Shown here piece after piece: positions 41,585 through 50,654 of a stretch of DNA of 64,000 bases. Under the pieces are notes generated by a model. That model saw nothing but the letters and a program-made list of their open reading frames with translations, was not told the origin of the DNA and made no database searches. The DNA lies in assembly GCA_900548255.1 (NCBI GenBank), contig URKH01000001.1:1-64000 (forward strand). Reading direction: 5' to 3'. The stretch comes from an uncultured Collinsella sp. GTDB taxonomy: Bacteria; Actinomycetota; Coriobacteriia; Coriobacteriales; Coriobacteriaceae. The position numbers and the translations under genes were made by a program. Each line of letters begins with the position of its first letter. Position 1 is the stretch's first letter.

Positions 41585-42718
41585 ATGAGCACTTCGATTC
41601 AACCGAACGCGCCGTTTCGTGCCGATATCGTCGGCAGTTTTCTTCGTCCGCAGGCTGTAAAGGACGCCCGTGCCGCCTATGTCGCGGGTAAACTCGACGC
41701 TTCCGGCCTTAAGGCCGTCGAGGACGAGGCCATCCGCGACTTAGTGGCCAAGCAGAAGGCTGCCGGCCTGCAGGTGATTACCGATGGCGAGTTCCGCCGC
41801 AGCTACTGGCACCTCGATTTTATGTGGGGCCTCAACGGCATTGAGCGCCGCGCCTCGCGCACGGGCTACATGTTCCACGATGAGGAGACTACCGCCGACA
41901 CCGCCGTGGTAACCGGTCCCATTAGCGGTGAGAATCATCCGTTCGTCGAGCACTTCAAATTTATCAAGTCGCTCGAGGGAGAGGGCCAGGTCGCGCGCCA
42001 GACCATTCCGGCGCCGATCCAGACGTTCTCCGAAGTCACACTCGACCGCTGCGATGGCCAGCAGGAGAGTCTGCACGCCGTCTACAAGACCGACGAAGAA
42101 CTCGTCGATGCCATTGCCGCAGCATACCGCACCGTGATTGCTGACCTGTATGCCGCGGGCTGCCGCAACATCCAGTTTGATGACTGCACCTGGGGCATCT
42201 ACTGCGATACCGATTTTGTTGCCAAAACCGGCATGAGCCCGGTCGACCTGCAAAAGGTAAGCGAGCTGGGCGTGGCGCTCAACAATGCCGCCATCGAGGG
42301 CAAGCCCGACGATCTGGTTATCAACACGCATGTATGCCGCGGCAACTACCACTCCACCTACGCTTTTGAGGGCGGCTACGACCCCATCGCGCCGTACCTG
42401 TTTGCGCATGAGGACGTTGACGCGTTCTATCTGGAGTTCGACACGCCCCGCGCCGGTGGTTTTGAGCCGCTCAAGTACGTTGCTCCCGGCAAGAAGGTCG
42501 TGCTGGGCTTGGTGACCACCAAGGCGGCAGAGCTCGAGAACGAGGATGTTATCGTCGAGCGCATCCGCGAGGCGGCAAAGTACGTGCCGCTCGAGAACCT
42601 GTATCTGTCTCCGCAGTGTGGCTTTGCCAGCTGCGAGATTGGCAATAAGCTGACCGAGGACGAGCAGTGGGCAAAGATTGCGCTGGTCAGGCGTATTGCC
42701 GAGCGCGTTTGGAAATAG
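41585..42718 (+). CDS. Cobalamin-independent methionine synthase family protein (MetE C-terminal domain-like)
   Basis: The 377-residue single-domain protein matches YxjG/YxjH-type MetE homologues: FRADIVGSFLRP near residue 12, ITDGEFRRSYWHLDFMWGL, NIQFDDCTWG, the zinc-type HVCRGNYHS near residue 238 (His, Cys) and LSPQCGFAS near residue 340 (second Cys). The Glu-bearing DAFYLEFDTPRAG strand is present. It lacks the N-terminal folate domain of full MetE, so the methyl donor may not be methyl-folate. AAAGGGAG precedes the ATG. The LysR gene upstream probably controls it. Confidence 0.85.
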   Translation: MSTSIQPNAPFRADIVGSFLRPQAVKDARAAYVAGKLDASGLKAVEDEAIRDLVAKQKAAGLQVITDGEFRRSYWHLDFMWGLNGIERRASRTGYMFHDEETTADTAVVTGPISGENHPFVEHFKFIKSLEGEGQVARQTIPAPIQTFSEVTLDRCDGQQESLHAVYKTDEELVDAIAAAYRTVIADLYAAGCRNIQFDDCTWGIYCDTDFVAKTGMSPVDLQKVSELGVALNNAAIEGKPDDLVINTHVCRGNYHSTYAFEGGYDPIAPYLFAHEDVDAFYLEFDTPRAGGFEPLKYVAPGKKVVLGLVTTKAAELENEDVIVERIREAAKYVPLENLYLSPQCGFASCEIGNKLTEDEQWAKIALVRRIAERVWK

Positions 42719-42765
42719 CGCTAGCGTTTGCAGGTGGCGGCGCGTGCGAGGTACTGCATATCGCG

Positions 42766-42771
42766 TACAAT
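42766..42771 (+). promoter_or_regulatory. Putative -10 box (TACAAT) of the uracil permease gene
   Basis: TACAAT lies about 70 bases before the start codon. The leader between contains dyad-like GATCGTATCG and CCGATATG words but no recognised riboswitch. Confidence 0.35.
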
Positions 42772-42840
42772 GGTTCGGATCGTATCGTTCGGGCAGGTTA
42801 TCCGATATGCCTGATCGCCCTTCCATTCGAAAGGACTTCC

Positions 42841-44175
42841 ATGTCCCAGTCTTCGATGCCCGCCGTCACCGATGCCATCTACGATGCATCGTCGCTCGGC
42901 CGTCCGCGCATGTTTGTGTTGGGTTTGCAACACATGTTTGCGATGTTCGGAGCCACGGTGCTCGTGCCCGTGCTCACCGGCCTTTCTGTTTCGGCGACGC
43001 TTCTGTTCGCCGGCATCGGCACGCTGCTGTTTCATTTTCTATCGCGCGGTAAGGTGCCCGCGTTCCTGGGCTCCTCATTTGCCTTTATCGCGGGTTATGC
43101 CGCCATTGCGCCCAACGGCGAGGCCGAGCTTTTGCCCTACGCTTGCCTGGGCGTAGCTTGTGCCGGCCTGCTCTATCCGGTGCTTGCGGCCCTGTTCCGC
43201 GCCTTTGGCGCCAAGCGTGTCATGCGTTTCTTCCCGCCGGTGGTGACTGGCCCCATCGTCATTTCCATCGGCTTGATCCTGGCAAGCTCTGCCATTGCTA
43301 ACTGCCAGACCAACTGGCTTGTCGCCGTTATCGCTGTGGCCGTGATCATCATCTGCAACATCTGGGGCCGCGGCATGGTCAAGATCGTGCCGATTCTGCT
43401 GGGCGTTGTGGTGAGCTATGCCGTTGCGGCCGCGCTGGGCGAGGTCGACTTCTCTGGCGTCGCAGCCGCCCCCTGGGTTGGCTTGCCCGTCGTGTGGGAC
43501 AACACCGTGTTTGCGCTCTTTGGACCGCAGTTCGATAGCAGTCTTGCCACGACGGCCATCATCACCATCATGCCGCTGGCCTTTGCAACTATGATCGAGC
43601 ATATCGGCGATATCTCCGCCATCGGATCGACTTGTGAGCGCAACTACATTGCCGATCCCGGCCTGCACCGTACCCTGCTCGGCGATGGCCTGGCGACCAT
43701 CTTGGCATCGCTCTTTGGCGCTCCTGCCAATACGACGTATGGCGAGAACACCGGCGTGCTTGCCTTGACGCGTGTGTTCGACCCGCGTGTGATTCGCATT
43801 GCCGCCTGCTGCGCCATTGTGCTTTCGTTCTGCCCCAAGTTTGCTGCGGTGATTGCCGCCATGCCGGCATGCGTTATCGGCGGTGTGTCGCTCGTGCTCT
43901 ACGGCATGATCAGCGCCGTTGGTGTACGTAACCTCATCGAGAACCAGGTTGATTTCCAGAACAACCGCAACGTGCTGGTGGCGGCTCTGGTGCTCGTGCT
44001 TTCGCTCGGCATTGCCTACAGTACCGCCGGTGCCATCGTGCTGGAGCTGGGCGGCGTGACGATTTCGCTTTCGGGCCTTGCCGTGGGCTCGCTGGTGGGC
44101 ATTGTGCTCAACGCCATCCTGCCCGGTAACGACTTTGAGTTCGATACTTCCGAGCTTGAGGAGACTGCTGAATAG
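42841..44175 (+). CDS. uraA: Uracil permease, NCS2 family
   Basis: A 444-residue nucleobase transporter with about fourteen helices. The family features LGLQHMFAMFGATVLVP near residue 27, the MIEHIGDISAIG substrate helix near residue 248 (conserved Glu) and GAPANTTYGENTGVLALT near residue 292 (second substrate Glu) match UraA/PyrP. Uracil import with H+ is the expected role. AAAGGAC precedes the ATG. It is monocistronic with a strong terminator. Confidence 0.9.
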   Translation: MSQSSMPAVTDAIYDASSLGRPRMFVLGLQHMFAMFGATVLVPVLTGLSVSATLLFAGIGTLLFHFLSRGKVPAFLGSSFAFIAGYAAIAPNGEAELLPYACLGVACAGLLYPVLAALFRAFGAKRVMRFFPPVVTGPIVISIGLILASSAIANCQTNWLVAVIAVAVIIICNIWGRGMVKIVPILLGVVVSYAVAAALGEVDFSGVAAAPWVGLPVVWDNTVFALFGPQFDSSLATTAIITIMPLAFATMIEHIGDISAIGSTCERNYIADPGLHRTLLGDGLATILASLFGAPANTTYGENTGVLALTRVFDPRVIRIAACCAIVLSFCPKFAAVIAAMPACVIGGVSLVLYGMISAVGVRNLIENQVDFQNNRNVLVAALVLVLSLGIAYSTAGAIVLELGGVTISLSGLAVGSLVGIVLNAILPGNDFEFDTSELEETAE

Positions 44176-44192
44176 CAGCTGCGTTCAGCCAA

Positions 44193-44240
44193 ATTAAAAA
44201 TGGCGTCCATGCGTATGTACGCGTGGATGCCATTTTTAAT
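44193..44240. terminator. Bidirectional terminator containing the esterase stop codon
   Basis: ATTAAAAATGGC pairs with GCCATTTTTAAT, extended by TCCATGCG/CGCGTGGA-type pairing. It ends the uracil permease transcript. The minus-strand TAA of the esterase gene lies in its right arm. Confidence 0.85.
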
Positions 44241-44901
44241 GCGTCAGTATCCAGTGGATGCCGCGTGCCATGCGCAGGTCAGTTTGGGTAAAGTGATTGC
44301 CGGGGTTGAGCTCCAGCGTTGTTGGAATGTCACGCTCGATAAACAGCTCTTCCATCGCGCGCGTATCGTCGAGTACGTGCCGCATCATGCGGTTGGGCGT
44401 CTTGGTTTCCTTTTTGCCGAGTGACAGATAGACGGCGTCGGGCGTAGCTGCCATCGTGCGCTCGCGCGCGTAGTCGATAAAGCCGGGGAACCACAGCGAC
44501 CCCGATGCACTCGCCGCGCGCTCAAAGACATCTGTTTGCCAAAGTGCCCACAGTGCAAAAAGACCCGCCAACGAGTAGCCGGCAACGCCGCGCCAGGTGG
44601 GCGGTTGCGGGAGCGATGATTCGGCCTCTGGGATTATCTGCTTCAACAACTCGTCAAGAAAACCAGCGGCCTGTCCACCAAAGGGCTCGGCATCGCGCAC
44701 GGTACCGTCGCATACCCAGGGGCTCAGCTCGCGATTCCAGTTGAGGCTGCCAATGCCGACAAGCGTGAAGGGCGGGCAGTTGAGCTCTCGGCAGCGTTCA
44801 TAAACCTCCGTGCCGTCGCCCATGACCACGGGAAGATAGATGACTGGTGCGCTTTCGGCATGCTGTGCATGAACGGTTATCTGCTTTTGATGCGCTTCCA
44901 T
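44236..44901 (-). CDS. Alpha/beta-hydrolase, putative esterase
   Basis: A 221-residue hydrolase of the esterase D/IroE-like type. It has the nucleophile elbow GYSLAGL near residue 118, an IYLPVVMGDG strand near residue 21, and a C-terminal ELNPGNHFTQTD carrying the probable catalytic His. No signal peptide. Substrate unknown; homologues hydrolyse acyl or siderophore esters. GAGAAG precedes the chosen ATG. The stop lies in a terminator shared with the uracil permease. Confidence 0.75.
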   Translation of the reverse strand: MEAHQKQITVHAQHAESAPVIYLPVVMGDGTEVYERCRELNCPPFTLVGIGSLNWNRELSPWVCDGTVRDAEPFGGQAAGFLDELLKQIIPEAESSLPQPPTWRGVAGYSLAGLFALWALWQTDVFERAASASGSLWFPGFIDYARERTMAATPDAVYLSLGKKETKTPNRMMRHVLDDTRAMEELFIERDIPTTLELNPGNHFTQTDLRMARGIHWILTH

Positions 44902-45015
44902 GACGGGCTTCTCTCGGCGTTGTGATATCGACGGCCCCCATTGTCGCACGCCGGCTCATGCAGGTTGGGCTAGACCAAAGACAATCTCGTGCATACCCTG
45001 CGGACGCATATGGAA

Positions 45016-45051
45016 AACGCCACCGCCGGAGGGGAGCTCGGCGGTGGCGTT
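45016..45051 (-). terminator. Terminator after the first surface-protein gene
   Basis: AACGCCACCGCCG pairs perfectly with CGGCGGTGGCGTT around a 10-base loop. It is about 60 bases beyond the surface-protein stop on the minus strand. Confidence 0.75.
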
Positions 45052-45108
45052 GTTAAACGGTGCTGGGACTCGGGGCCTTCGCGGGAGCTGCCATGTGCGC
45101 AGAGGCGT

Positions 45109-46899
45109 CTAAGAGCGCTTGCGGCTCGCCATGGTGCCTGCGGCGATAGCGGCTGTTCCCGCAAGGACGGTTGCCACGATGGCCGCACCCGAGGTGTCGC
45201 CGGTTGCCGCGAGCACGCCGGTAGTCTTGGCTTTCGTGATTGAAGCCGCAACGGCCTTGGTCGGCTTTGAGCACTCAGGCTTGGGGTTCTGCTTGGACTC
45301 CGCGGGCTTGCTTTCTGCGGGCTTGGTCTCGTCGGGCTTGGGGTCTTCCGGCTTGGCTACCTCGGGAGGTGCGATGACCATGCTCTTGGCGACAGCTTCG
45401 TTATAGGGGGAGTCGATCACAGCGTCGCCCGTGCCGATGGCTTGGCCTGCCTCGTAGATGCCGTCACGGAGCTTGCGATAGTCAATGACCTTGCCGCCTT
45501 CGGGCGTCTGGATGGCGGCGTTCTCAATCTTGATGGTGCCGATTGTCTTGCCGTCAGCGCTCATGGCACGGGCAAAGATTGCCGCTGTATCTCCTTCGGC
45601 CGTTACCTTGCTGCGGATGATCGAGATGACTGCGGGTGTGACGCCCTCGCTGGTCTGGGCGATGATGCCGATGTTCTCGCCTTGGGGCTCGGGGCTCGTC
45701 TCACCATCTTGGTTTTCGCTGTAGGGGATGGGGCCGTCGCCGTTCTCGACATAGCGGGCTATGGCCTTGACAACGGAGTCGCTGATGTAGATGTGGCCAC
45801 CCTCCTCGTTGGGTCGATCGTTTCTGGTGGAGAATGCAGCCGAAACCTCGCCTTCCGCAAACGCGTCCACGGTGGAGCCGTTCTTGACGACGATATCGTC
45901 TTGGTAGGTGAAGAGGGCAATGGCGTCACCGTATCTGCCTTTACTTGCGCGGACTGTCACGTTTGCATGATCGAGTGTGATGCCCTTGTGGGCATAGACG
46001 CCATATTCAACACCGTTTGCGTTGAGGGAGGCGTTTGTGGCTGCGAGGCTGCCCTTGGCCTCGACGGCGGCGTCTTTCTCGGAGCTCGCCTTGACCTGGC
46101 TGCCGTCCGAGATATTGATGTTGCCGCCGCTCCAAATGGCCTCACCATCGGCTGAGCTTGCCTCGACTGTGCCGCCACCCTTGATGGTGAGGTTCTTGTC
46201 GGTTCCGATACCCTTGTCCTTGGTAGCCCTGGCGGTGACGGCCCCGCTGTCGTCAATCGTGATATTGCCGTTTGCCCTGATGCCATCCGATACGCCCGTG
46301 GCGTTGACGTTGCCCGAACCTTTGATAGCGAGATCGCCCTCGGCGTCGATGGCATCAAACCCAGCGCTCGTGGCGTTGACGGATCCGGCTCCGTCGATGT
46401 TGATATTACCCGTGGAGAGGATAGCGTCCTCAGTAGATGTCACGCTGAGCGTGCTGCCCGCGTCGCCTTGGATATTGAGCTCGGCGTTCTCATTCTTGCC
46501 ATGAGAAGCCTTGATGCCTTCGATCCAGTCGGCAGTGACGATGTTGTTTCCCGAGTAATTCACGTTGAGCTTGCCTGCGGCCTGGATCTCGCCGCCGTTA
46601 TAGTTGTTGAGCTTCAAGTCGTCGGCGCCGTCCCACGACCAGGTGCCGGTCTCGTCGCCCGCCGCAGTGCCGGCGTTGTATTTGGTTTCGCCGACCTTGA
46701 CCCATTCCGCCGCGAGCGAGACGCTCGGCATGAGCAGCGAGCTCACCGTGAGCGCGCACACGGCGCCTACGACGATGCGGCGCGTCACGCGGCGCCAGCT
46801 GCCGTGCGCGAGTCCTATGCGACGGCGAACGTCGGGTTCGGCAACATGGGTTCCGGCGGTAGTGTCATTGCGTTTGGGGGTCGTGAACAAGGCTGCCAT
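45109..46899 (-). CDS. LPXTG-like cell-wall-anchored beta-solenoid surface protein, copy A
   Basis: A 596-residue secreted protein. An unusually long basic N-region (to about residue 38) precedes a signal helix IVVGAVCALTVSSLLMPSVSLAAEW. The body, residues 65-470, consists of about 20-residue units such as INIDGAGSVNAT, LAIKGSGNVNAT and LTIKGGGTVEAS, the pattern of a right-handed beta-solenoid also called a carbohydrate-binding domain. A Lys-Pro-Glu-rich wall-spanning tract follows, then LAATGD, a hydrophobic helix and a terminal RKRS: a sortase signal with Ala in place of Pro. Binding target unknown. GGGAG precedes the ATG. It is a tandem duplicate of copy B. Confidence 0.82.
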   Translation of the reverse strand: MAALFTTPKRNDTTAGTHVAEPDVRRRIGLAHGSWRRVTRRIVVGAVCALTVSSLLMPSVSLAAEWVKVGETKYNAGTAAGDETGTWSWDGADDLKLNNYNGGEIQAAGKLNVNYSGNNIVTADWIEGIKASHGKNENAELNIQGDAGSTLSVTSTEDAILSTGNINIDGAGSVNATSAGFDAIDAEGDLAIKGSGNVNATGVSDGIRANGNITIDDSGAVTARATKDKGIGTDKNLTIKGGGTVEASSADGEAIWSGGNINISDGSQVKASSEKDAAVEAKGSLAATNASLNANGVEYGVYAHKGITLDHANVTVRASKGRYGDAIALFTYQDDIVVKNGSTVDAFAEGEVSAAFSTRNDRPNEEGGHIYISDSVVKAIARYVENGDGPIPYSENQDGETSPEPQGENIGIIAQTSEGVTPAVISIIRSKVTAEGDTAAIFARAMSADGKTIGTIKIENAAIQTPEGGKVIDYRKLRDGIYEAGQAIGTGDAVIDSPYNEAVAKSMVIAPPEVAKPEDPKPDETKPAESKPAESKQNPKPECSKPTKAVAASITKAKTTGVLAATGDTSGAAIVATVLAGTAAIAAGTMASRKRS

Positions 46900-47044
46900 G
46901 GTTGCTCCCGTTCTCATAGGGCCTATACGGCTAGGTTCAGCGTATCTGCTGGATGTTGCCGGCGGTAGTGCCGTTTGGAGGGCAAAATGGCCAAAATGGG
47001 GGAGAAATAGGCCGCACGCCGGCGCAGGGACCGACGCTAAAAGA

Positions 47045-47077
47045 AAAGCGCGGGGCCGCATGGCGACTCCGCGCTTT
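47045..47077 (-). terminator. Duplicated permease terminator, copy 1
   Basis: AAAGCGCGG pairs with CCGCGCTTT, followed on the minus strand by a T-rich stretch. This copy now follows the permease remnant and surface gene B, and may separate genes B and A. Confidence 0.65.
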
Positions 47078-47103
47078 ATTGTTCAGCTTTTGCAGCCTTG
47101 CCC

Positions 47104-47149
47104 TTACGCTACGAAGAAGTAGACGGGGAAGGCAAGGGCTGCGATCCAC
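47104..47149 (-). pseudogene. Remnant of the purine permease 3' end
   Basis: Fourteen codons encoding WIAALAFPVYFFVA plus stop are identical to the end of the permease gene at 49148. They have no start and are joined to unrelated sequence on their 5' side. They were carried along when the surface-protein unit was duplicated. Confidence 0.88.
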
Positions 47150-47170
47150 CCGTCCTGTGCGAAAAAGTGT

Positions 47171-48943
47171 TTACGAACGTTTGCGACTCGCCAGGGCGCC
47201 TGCGGCGATGGCGGCTGTTCCCGCAAGGGCGGCTGCCACGATGGCTGCGTTCGAGGTGTCGCCGGTTGCCGCGAGCTTGCCGACGGTCTTGGCTCCCTTG
47301 GCTGCAACTGCAACGGTCTTGGTTGTCTTCGTGCCCTCGGACTTGGAACCCTCGGGCTTGGTCTTGCCGTGCTTTTCCTCGGGCTTGGTCTCCTCGGGAG
47401 GCACGATGACCGTGCTCTTGGCGACAGCGGCGTCATAGGGGGAGTCAATCGTGGCATCGCCCGTGCCAATGGTCTGCCCCGCCTCGTAGACGATGCCGTC
47501 GCTGAGCTCTTCCTTGTTGCGATAGTCAATGACTTTGCCGCCTGCAGGCGTCTGGATGATGGCGTCCTTGATTTCGATGGTGCCGATCGCCTTGCCGTCC
47601 GCGCTCATGGCAAGGGCGAAGATAGCCGCCGTGTCTCCCTCGGCCGTGACCTTGCTGCGGACGATCGAGATGGTCGCGGGCGTGATGCCCTTCTCGGTCT
47701 GCGCGAAGATGCCGATGTTCAGGCCCTCGGACTCAGGGATGATTTCGTCGTTTTGGTCTCCACTGTAGTGGTCGGGGCCGTCGCCGCCGGTCTCGGCATA
47801 GCGGGCTATGGCCTTGACAACGGAGTCGCTGATGTAGATATGGCCACCCGCTTCGTCGGAGTAGAAATTACTGGTGGAGATTGCAACCGAGAACCTGCCT
47901 TCTGCGAGCGCATCCACAGTCGAGCCGTTCTTGATGACGATGTTGTCCTCATCGGTGAAGAGTGCGCTGGCTTCCCCGCCATCTGAGCTTGCGCGGACCG
48001 TCACGGTCGCGCCATCGAGCGTGATGCCCTTGTAGACATAGATGCCATACCCAACGCCACTTGCGTTGAGGGAAGCGTTCGTGACCGTGAGGCTGTTTTT
48101 ACCGTCGATGGCGGCGTCTTCCTCGGAGCTTGCCTTGACCTGGCTGCCACCCGAGATCTCGATGTTGCCGTCGGCCCAAATCGCATTGTCTTTGATAGAG
48201 CTTGCCTCTACCTTGCCGCCGCCCTTTATGATGAGGTTCTCGTTAGCATCGATACCCTGATCCTCGGTGGCCTTGGCGGTGACGGTTCCGCTGTTGTCGA
48301 TCGTGATGTTGCCGTCGGCCCTGATGCCATCCGAATCGCCCGTGGCGTTAACGTTTCCCGAGCCCTTGATGGTGACATCGCCCCCGGCATCGATGGCATC
48401 GTGCTCGGTGCTCGTGGCGTTGACAGTGCCAGCGCCGTCGATGTTGATGTTGCCGACGGAAGTGATGGCGTCACGAGAAGATGTCACGTTGAGCGTGCTG
48501 GACGCGTCGCCCTGAATATTAAGCTCGGCGTTCTCGTTCGCGCCATCCTTAACCTTGATGCCGCGGCCGTTGTCGTTAGTGACGGTGTTGTTGCCCTCGT
48601 AGCTCACGTTGAGCTTGCCCGCTGCCTCGATCGCGCCGCCGTTATAGCCGTTGAGCTTCATGTCGTCGGCGCCGTCCCAGCTCCAGGTGCCGGCGGCGTC
48701 GCCCGCCGCGGTGCCGGCGTTGTATTGGGTGCCGCCGACGTCCACCCACTCGGCCGCGAGCGAGACGCTCGGCATGAGCAGCGAACTTACCGTGAGCGCG
48801 CATACGGCGCCTACAACGATGCGGCGTGTCACGCGGCGCCAGCTGCCGTGTGCGAGCAGCGTGCGACGGCGCACGTCGGGCTCGACAAAATGGGCTCCAG
48901 AGGTTTTGTCATTGCGCTTGGGGGTCGTGAACAAGGCGGCCAT
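47171..48943 (-). CDS. LPXTG-like cell-wall-anchored beta-solenoid surface protein, copy B
   Basis: A 590-residue paralogue of copy A with the same layout: long basic N-region, signal helix ending SVSLAAEW, solenoid units (INIDGAGTVNAT, VTIKGSGNVNAT, LIIKGGGKVEAS), a Lys-Pro-Glu tract, then LAATGD, a helix and RKRS. The two proteins agree almost fully in the signal and anchor but differ at scattered positions along the solenoid and in the wall tract (about four in five residues identical by rough reading). GGGAG precedes the ATG. It follows the purine permease on the same strand. Confidence 0.82.
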   Translation of the reverse strand: MAALFTTPKRNDKTSGAHFVEPDVRRRTLLAHGSWRRVTRRIVVGAVCALTVSSLLMPSVSLAAEWVDVGGTQYNAGTAAGDAAGTWSWDGADDMKLNGYNGGAIEAAGKLNVSYEGNNTVTNDNGRGIKVKDGANENAELNIQGDASSTLNVTSSRDAITSVGNINIDGAGTVNATSTEHDAIDAGGDVTIKGSGNVNATGDSDGIRADGNITIDNSGTVTAKATEDQGIDANENLIIKGGGKVEASSIKDNAIWADGNIEISGGSQVKASSEEDAAIDGKNSLTVTNASLNASGVGYGIYVYKGITLDGATVTVRASSDGGEASALFTDEDNIVIKNGSTVDALAEGRFSVAISTSNFYSDEAGGHIYISDSVVKAIARYAETGGDGPDHYSGDQNDEIIPESEGLNIGIFAQTEKGITPATISIVRSKVTAEGDTAAIFALAMSADGKAIGTIEIKDAIIQTPAGGKVIDYRNKEELSDGIVYEAGQTIGTGDATIDSPYDAAVAKSTVIVPPEETKPEEKHGKTKPEGSKSEGTKTTKTVAVAAKGAKTVGKLAATGDTSNAAIVAAALAGTAAIAAGALASRKRS

Positions 48944-49002
48944 GGTTACTCCCATCCTCATAGGGCCTATGCGATTACGCCCAGCATATCTGCAGGATGT
49001 AG

Positions 49003-49193
49003 CCGGCGGTAGTGCCGTTTGGAGGGCAAAATGGCCAAAATGGGGGAGAAATAGGCCGCACGCCGGCGCAGGGACCGACGCTAAAAGAAAAGCGCGGGGC
49101 CGCATGGCGACTCCGCGCTTTATTGTTCAGCTTTTGCAGCCTTGCCCTTACGCTACGAAGAAGTAGACGGGGAAGGCAAGGGCTGCGATCCAC
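49003..49193. repeat. 191-bp exact direct repeat, copy 2 (parental position)
   Basis: Identical to 46959-49193's partner at 46959-47149. Here the permease codons are part of the intact gene, which shows this is the original arrangement. Confidence 0.92.
49089..49121 (-). terminator. Terminator of the purine permease gene
   Basis: AAAGCGCGG pairs with CCGCGCTTT; on the minus strand the hairpin is followed by TTCTTTTAG. It sits about 30 bases beyond the permease stop. Confidence 0.75.
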
Positions 49194-50461
49194 ATGAGCG
49201 GCTTGATCTTGGATGCCTCGCCCTTAAAGAGCGCGACGACCACGTAGGCGATAAAGCCCAGACCAATGCCGGCAGAGATGGAGTAGGTGAAGGGCACGCC
49301 GGCGACAATCATGAACGCCGGGAAGCCCTGCGACACGTCGGACCAGTCGATCTCGGAGGCCTCGCTCATCATGAGGTAGCCGACGTAGACCAGAGCACCG
49401 CAGGTGGCGGCGCTGGAAACGATGGTGACGATGGGGGAGAAGAACGCGGCGAGAATGAACAGCACGCCGGTGGTGACGGAGGTGAGGCCCGTGCGGCCAC
49501 CGTCGGCAGCGCCAGAGGTGGACTCGACGAAGGTGGTGATGGAGGAGACGCCCATAAAGCCACCGGCAGCAGCGGCCACGGAGTCGACGACCAGGATGGG
49601 ACGGATGTCCTCGACATTGCCGTCCTCGGTCAAGAACTCGCCCTGCTTGGCGACGGCCATCGCGGTGCCCATGGTGTCGAAGAAGTCGCTCATGAGCAGC
49701 GAGAAGGCAACGACGAGCAGCATCGGGTCGGTCAGGACCTTCACGATGGCAAGGTTGCCGTCGGCAGTGCTGGCAAACGGGGCGCCGAAGGTCGAGAAGT
49801 CGAGCGGTGCGATGAGGCCCTCGGGCGCATGGGTGACGCCCAGCGGGATTCCGGCGATAACGGCGACGATGATGCCGATGAGCAGCGAGCCCGGCACGTT
49901 GCGGGAAGCCAGGGCAACCGTCACGACGATGGAGATGATGCCGACGATAAAGGTGGGGGAGGCGATGTCGCCCAGGCCGACGAGCGTACCGGCGCCAGCG
50001 GTGATGATGCCGGCGTCGCACAGGCCGATCATGGCGATAAACAGGCCCAGACCCACCGAGATGGCGTGGCGCAGGACCACGGGGATGGCGTCCATGATGG
50101 CCTCGCGCAGGCCGCAAAGGACGAGCAGCAAGATGACGATACCCTCGAGGAAGATAACGCTCATGGCGACGTGCCAGTCACCGCCGCACATGGTGGTGGT
50201 GATGCCCGCGATCATGGCGTTGATGCCCAGGCCTGAAGCGCAGGCGAGCGGGCGGTTTGCGAAGATGCCCATGCAGATGGTCATGATGCCGGCGCCCAGG
50301 CAGGTGGCGCAGGCGAGCGCTCCCGCATCAATGCCAGCGCCCGAGAGCACTGCGGGGTTGACGGCGATGATGTAGGCCATCGCCAGGAATGTTGTCAGTC
50401 CAGCGCGAAGTTCGGTCCCGATTGTGGACTTGCGCTCACTGACGTGAAAAAGTTCGTCCAT
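49148..50461 (-). CDS. AzgA/PbuG-type purine permease (NCS2, COG2252)
   Basis: A 437-residue transporter with the COG2252 signature: TELRAGLTTFLAMAYIIAVNP near residue 15, ACASGLGINAMIA, SDFFDTMGTAMAVAK near residue 265 and GFMGVSSITTFVESTSGAADGGRTGL near residue 305. Relatives import hypoxanthine, guanine or adenine with H+. AAGGAAAGG precedes the ATG. No purine riboswitch is visible in the 190-base upstream gap. Its last 14 codons were duplicated 2 kb downstream. Confidence 0.88.
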   Translation of the reverse strand: MDELFHVSERKSTIGTELRAGLTTFLAMAYIIAVNPAVLSGAGIDAGALACATCLGAGIMTICMGIFANRPLACASGLGINAMIAGITTTMCGGDWHVAMSVIFLEGIVILLLVLCGLREAIMDAIPVVLRHAISVGLGLFIAMIGLCDAGIITAGAGTLVGLGDIASPTFIVGIISIVVTVALASRNVPGSLLIGIIVAVIAGIPLGVTHAPEGLIAPLDFSTFGAPFASTADGNLAIVKVLTDPMLLVVAFSLLMSDFFDTMGTAMAVAKQGEFLTEDGNVEDIRPILVVDSVAAAAGGFMGVSSITTFVESTSGAADGGRTGLTSVTTGVLFILAAFFSPIVTIVSSAATCGALVYVGYLMMSEASEIDWSDVSQGFPAFMIVAGVPFTYSISAGIGLGFIAYVVVALFKGEASKIKPLMWIAALAFPVYFFVA

Positions 50462-50654
50462 GCATACCCTTTCCTTGTTCGGCCCCGAGTTTAGGCCGAT
50501 TGACACGAACTCATTTACTATATCGCCTTTACAACCTTGCTGTTCCTCGCATGTTGATGTTCGGCGCTTTGTAACAGACGGACGGTATTTATCGCATGAA
50601 AATGTGTGGGTACCGTATACTTAAGCGGTTACAACGACCCCTATGGAGGAACGT

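Larger units (their letters stand above)
46959..47149. repeat. 191-bp exact direct repeat, copy 1
   Basis: This segment is identical, base for base by eye, to 49003-49193, offset by 2044 bases. It holds the 5' flank of surface-protein gene A, a terminator hairpin, and the last codons of the purine permease gene. It marks the junction of a tandem duplication. Confidence 0.92.

Noticed and set aside
46960..47061. N-terminal extension of the surface proteins (MRPRAFLLAS...)
   Set aside because: The frame stays open through a terminator hairpin and lacks a ribosome site. The GGGAG before MAALFTTP marks the real start in both copies.
50462..50654. Purine riboswitch before the AzgA-type permease
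   Set aside because: The conserved TATA and loop-loop motifs of the purine aptamer are not present in the minus-strand leader.
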